Assembly (NCBI GenBank): GCA_903933015.1
Contig: CAIZIQ010000294.1
Location: 1-35,869 of the forward strand
Origin: an uncultured Spartobacteria bacterium
Lineage (GTDB): Bacteria > Verrucomicrobiota > Verrucomicrobiia > Chthoniobacterales > UBA6821
Direction: 5' to 3'
DNA length: 35,869 bases
Shown: piece after piece, positions 30,155 to 35,869 of the stretch
How positions within the stretch are numbered: position 1 is the first letter of the stretch
How the letters are laid out: every line of letters begins with the position of its first letter
Notes under the pieces: generated by a model
Seen by the model: only the letters and a program-made list of their open reading frames with translations
What the model was told of the DNA's origin: nothing
Databases searched by the model: none
Position numbers and translations under genes: made by a program

Positions 30155-31402
30155 TCAAACCGTGGTCGTTCCGGTCTTCTGCGTGACATCCAGCTTCACG
30201 GGCTCTTGCGGACGTTTTTTTTCCTCCACCAGAATCCGTGCAATCGTCAAGGCTGCATCGGGTTTTGCCCAGGCGAGTGCATTGACGCGCATCTGCTGGA
30301 TCCTTTCAGGATGCTCCAATAGTTTCCCCACCTTGTAGGAGAGCGTAGTGAACTCGTTGCATTTGATGGCTATACCCTTCTCAAGGAGATGGTCGCTATT
30401 ACGCTCTTCCTGTCCGGGAATCGGCGACACGATCACCATGGGCAACCCGCAGGCCATCGCTTCCGAAATCGTCAGCCCGCCTGGCTTTCCGATGAGAAGT
30501 GTTGCCACCGACATCCAGCGGTGCATCTCCTCGGTATAGCCGATGACCTTCACCCGGATCTTGGAAGAGGGAACCTTGGCACCGAGTTGTTCCAGCTTCC
30601 TCTTCAAATCCTCATTGCGACCCGCAATGAGAACGATCTGAACCGGCTGATTGAGTTCGAAAAGTGCTTCGAGAACCGTCTCAGCGGGACTCCTTCCCAA
30701 AGCACCTGCGGAGACAAGAAGCACCCGAAGATCGGGGTCAAGTCCAAGTTCCCTCCGGATCATCCGTTGTTCTTCGGGACTGTGAGAACGGAACCCGGGA
30801 TCAATGGGAATCCCGCTGATTGTGATCCGTTCCCCGGGAAGCCCAAGTTTCTGAAGGTGTATCTTGGTCTCTTCCAAAGCCACGAAATAGCGATGAAAAG
30901 TCCTTGAAAGCCACATGGCGTGGAAATCAAGGTCCGTCACCACAATCGAGAGGCGCGCCTTCAGTTTTTTTTCGGAAATCAGGTAGGAAATCAGTGTTGC
31001 AGGAAGGAAATGCGTGCAGACGGTGATGTCGGGATGGAACTCGGTGATCTGCTTTACCAGGGGAGCCGTATTAAGACGGTCGAGCATCAGCCGCATCTTG
31101 TCGGTTTTCCATGGCTCGTCACTTGTCTTGTACCACCAACCGAGAAAGGAAGGAGCCTTTTCGACGAGCTGGGTGTAGAGCTTGGAATAGAAATCCTGGA
31201 ATAAGCGGTTTGTGAATTTTAGCGCATCGAGTGAGCGCACCTCCTGAACCTCGGGCATCTCCCGGAAGGCCTTTTCCAGAGCGGCCGCCGCACGGACATG
31301 TCCCGTGCCTGCGCTTGCCGAAAGAATAAGGATCCTCTGGCCGCCGCCGGCATGTCCGGAAGGAACCCGGCTTTTTGAGGCTGGGGAAAGATGCCTGATC
31401 AT
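30155..31402 (-). CDS. GT28/MGDG-synthase (UgtP/MurG-like) family glycosyltransferase
   Basis: ILILSASAGTGHVRAAAALEKAF, DITVCTHFLPATLISYLI, VVTDLDFHAMW, ISGIPIDPGF, LLVSAGALGRSPAETVLEAL, GKPGGLTISEAMACGLPMVIVSPIPGQEERNSDHLLEKG. Confidence 0.88.
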   Translation of the reverse strand: MIRHLSPASKSRVPSGHAGGGQRILILSASAGTGHVRAAAALEKAFREMPEVQEVRSLDALKFTNRLFQDFYSKLYTQLVEKAPSFLGWWYKTSDEPWKTDKMRLMLDRLNTAPLVKQITEFHPDITVCTHFLPATLISYLISEKKLKARLSIVVTDLDFHAMWLSRTFHRYFVALEETKIHLQKLGLPGERITISGIPIDPGFRSHSPEEQRMIRRELGLDPDLRVLLVSAGALGRSPAETVLEALFELNQPVQIVLIAGRNEDLKRKLEQLGAKVPSSKIRVKVIGYTEEMHRWMSVATLLIGKPGGLTISEAMACGLPMVIVSPIPGQEERNSDHLLEKGIAIKCNEFTTLSYKVGKLLEHPERIQQMRVNALAWAKPDAALTIARILVEEKKRPQEPVKLDVTQKTGTTTV

Positions 31403-31470
31403 TGACTTGATAACTTTTCCCTCATGCTTGGGGATTATCGGCCATCAAGGAAAATGTCAACGGAGGTCGG

Positions 31471-31977
31471 CTAGGACTTCGGGATAAAGGGTCTGATCAA
31501 CGGCGCAAGAAGGATTAGAAGGCGCGCCCGACGTGTCAGTGGATGGATCTTGATCAGGGCCGCCCCATGCTGCTCCAGCAGGGAGACCATGGCGACGCGT
31601 CCGAACATCGAGGCAAACATGATCGGCGTGATCCCTCCTCCGTTGTCGGCATGAATATCGGCTCCGTGCCAAAGTAACAGCTCCGCGAGCTTGAGATGTC
31701 CCTTGAAGGCGACACCTCCCAGCGCAGTCTGGCCCTTGGAGTTCCGCAAATCCACCTCGGCCCCTGCCTTCAAAAGCATCCGGGCCGTCTCGAGATGCCC
31801 ATGGTAGCAGGCAAGCAGGAGCAGGGAGTTCCCGCGAGGATCGCAGAGATTCAAAGGAATTCCCTGCCTTATCATCCCTGCAAGTGCGTTTGTCTCACCG
31901 CAACGGGCATGAGCAAAAGCTAATTTTTGGAACTCGCGGTAGCGGTTCTCCTCAGACCCGGCGGCGACTGACTTCAT
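31471..31977 (-). CDS. Ankyrin-repeat protein (AnkB-like), downstream of katG
   Basis: Repeats DPRGNSLLLLACYHGHLETARMLLKAGAEVDLRN / SKGQTALGGVAFKGHLKLAELLLWHGADIHADN / GGGITPIMFASMFGRVAMVSLLEQHGA. Start uncertain (31977, or up to 32082 overlapping katG). Confidence 0.85.
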   Translation of the reverse strand: MKSVAAGSEENRYREFQKLAFAHARCGETNALAGMIRQGIPLNLCDPRGNSLLLLACYHGHLETARMLLKAGAEVDLRNSKGQTALGGVAFKGHLKLAELLLWHGADIHADNGGGITPIMFASMFGRVAMVSLLEQHGAALIKIHPLTRRARLLILLAPLIRPFIPKS

Positions 31978-32033
31978 GGAGAGCGGGGTGTCCCCCTCCG
32001 GTTTGGAGGGGACATACGAAGAAGAAACAAATG

Positions 32034-34322
<2,289 letters not shown>

Positions 34323-34333
34323 TCATTGTTGAA

Positions 34334-34370
34334 AGACTGATTTCCTCTAGTTATCATAGTTTTTTCCTAT
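34334..34370. promoter_or_regulatory. Candidate OxyR operator in the katG-oxyR divergent region
   Basis: AGAC-N7-CTCT-N7-ATAG-N7-CTAT matches ATAG-N7-CTAT-N7-ATAG-N7-CTAT at 13 of 16 specified positions with exact 7-nt spacing. It overlaps the oxyR start codon. Confidence 0.55.
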
Positions 34371-35238
34371 GGAAATGCACCAACTCCGCTATGCCATCGC
34401 AGTCGCACGCTCCGGGAACTTCTCGCGTGCCGCAGAGCAGTGCCATATCTCCCAGCCCTCCCTCAGCCAGCAGATCCTGAAGCTCGAGGAGGAGCTCGGA
34501 GAGCGGCTGTTCGACCGGACAAAGCGCGAGGCCAGGGTCACCCCACACGGGGAGGCTTTCCTCCGCCGTGCCGTCCGGATCCTCGAGGAGGTCGATGCAG
34601 CCACAAGGGAGGCTCACGAGGCCAAGGAGTTGATTTCCGGGGTGATTGCCATCGGAGTGATTCCGACCATCGCCCCCTATCTCCTCCCCAAAGTGATGGC
34701 CGCCTTCGCGGAAGACTATCCGGGTGTGAAGATGATCGTTCAGGAAGAGACAACCGCTCGCCTGCTCAAGCTGCTTCAGGGTTACGAGATCGACTTTGCC
34801 CTGATCAGTCCCCCGTTCGATACCGAGGGCCTTGAGACGCAGCATCTCCTTGATGAGGAACTTCTGCTGGCATTGCCCCGAAAGCACCCCCTCACCGGGA
34901 AGAAGATCATTTCAACCCATGATCTGGAGAGGGAACGGCTGATCCTCATGAAGGAGGGTCATTGCCTCGGGGAGCAGGTACTGAGTTTTTGCAATCGGCG
35001 TGAACTCCGTCCGAAAGTCAGCTTTCGCAGCGCCCAACTGGAGACGATCCAGTCCTTGATTGCGGCCGGCATGGGCATCTCCCTGATTCCCGAGATGGCA
35101 GCCGACGGGGATAAGAAATCCCGCCTCGCCTACCGTTCACTCAATCCAAAAAAGCCCGAGCGATCGATTGTGGCAGCCTGGCCGAAACAGCGGCCTCCGG
35201 GTCGTGCGGCCGCTCAGTTTCTGAAGATGCTGGGCTAG
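34369..35238 (+). CDS. oxyR: LysR-family hydrogen peroxide sensor OxyR
   Basis: MEMHQLRYAIAVARSGNFSRAAEQCHISQPSLSQQI HTH; GHCLGEQVLSFC matches the redox-active Cys199/Cys208 segment of OxyR; divergent from katG. Confidence 0.92.
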   Translation: MEMHQLRYAIAVARSGNFSRAAEQCHISQPSLSQQILKLEEELGERLFDRTKREARVTPHGEAFLRRAVRILEEVDAATREAHEAKELISGVIAIGVIPTIAPYLLPKVMAAFAEDYPGVKMIVQEETTARLLKLLQGYEIDFALISPPFDTEGLETQHLLDEELLLALPRKHPLTGKKIISTHDLERERLILMKEGHCLGEQVLSFCNRRELRPKVSFRSAQLETIQSLIAAGMGISLIPEMAADGDKKSRLAYRSLNPKKPERSIVAAWPKQRPPGRAAAQFLKMLG

Positions 35239-35242
35239 AAAA

Positions 35243-35869
35243 TCAGGATCGCGGAAGTTCGACCCTCTCAACCCATCGGCCGTGCTCCTTGATCAGATCG
35301 ACCAGTCGATCAACCGCCTCTGCCTCCGGAATGTTGAACTTCACCGCCTGTTTCCCGACATAGAGGTTCACCTTCCCGGGGGCTCCCCCGACATAACCGA
35401 AATCGGCATCGGCCATTTCACCGGGGCCGTTGACGATACACCCCATGACGGCAATGCGAACCCCCTTGAGATGGGAAGTCGAGGTCTTGATGCGGGCGGT
35501 GGTCTCCTGAAGATTGAAGAGCGTCCGCCCACAGGAGGGACACGCCACGTAGTCGGTCTTGAAGATGCGAACCCCCGCCGCTTGCAGGATATTATAGGCG
35601 AGCCGCAGTGACTGACCCGGCGCCTCCTCGGATCGGAGCAGTACGGCGTCGCCGATCCCGTCGCAGAGGAGAGAGCCGAGCACCGTGGCGGATGAGAGAA
35701 GATGATCAATAAAATCACCCTCTGGTGTCGGGGAAAGAGTATCCTTCAGCAGAATGGGATGATGCGGATCGATGCGGGCGGCCAGAATGCGGAAGGCGAC
35801 GATTGTATTGAGCGGCACTCCATCCCGCACAGTGATGAGCCGTGGATCGTTCATGGCATTCACCGCATC
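35243..35869 (-). CDS. ispG: 4-hydroxy-3-methylbut-2-enyl diphosphate synthase (IspG/GcpE), C-terminal part; truncated by window end
   Basis: YVACPSCGRTLFNLQETTARIKTSTSHLKGVRIAVMGCIVNGPGEMADADFGYVGGAPGKVNLYVGK is typical of the IspG Fe-S domain. The sequence continues past the window edge. Confidence 0.9.
   Translation of the reverse strand, partial: DAVNAMNDPRLITVRDGVPLNTIVAFRILAARIDPHHPILLKDTLSPTPEGDFIDHLLSSATVLGSLLCDGIGDAVLLRSEEAPGQSLRLAYNILQAAGVRIFKTDYVACPSCGRTLFNLQETTARIKTSTSHLKGVRIAVMGCIVNGPGEMADADFGYVGGAPGKVNLYVGKQAVKFNIPEAEAVDRLVDLIKEHGRWVERVELPRS

Noticed and set aside
29377-30186. 269-aa ORF on the plus strand
   Set aside because: Antisense to the GH1 gene; no motifs.

Overview
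The window is almost entirely protein-coding on both strands and looks like a chromosomal segment of a GC-rich Gram-negative bacterium. The lineage is inferred to be Verrucomicrobia-like from gene content only; no database was searched. From left to right I see: partial hemN-hemE (-); a hisC-cmk-plsC-HMT/MTHFR cluster (+); rpsT with a tRNA(CAU) immediately upstream (-); a small outer-membrane beta-barrel gene; mnmA-ribBA-ribH-nusB-ftsY (+); a small lipoprotein (-); a TPP riboswitch with an apparent terminator ahead of thiC, with a DUF4239-like membrane protein gene overlapping the thiC stop; two VOC proteins flanking a class A acid phosphatase; a group III-like 6-phosphofructokinase; a four-gene OMF-MFP-RND-RND efflux operon with two full-length permeases; a SlyD-like PPIase; a GT28/MGDG-synthase-like glycosyltransferase followed by a GH1 protein; a peroxide-defence locus (oxyR divergent from katG plus an ankyrin-repeat gene) with an OxyR-like operator; and partial ispG. 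There is no CRISPR array, prophage, transposase or obvious defence island. The points most worth a second look are the oxyR/katG/ankyrin module with a 13/16 OxyR operator match, the GT28-GH1 pair, the tandem RND operon, the thiC-coupled membrane protein, a structured intergenic element at about 5.91-5.98 kb, and an unlisted 51-aa ORF at 18511.
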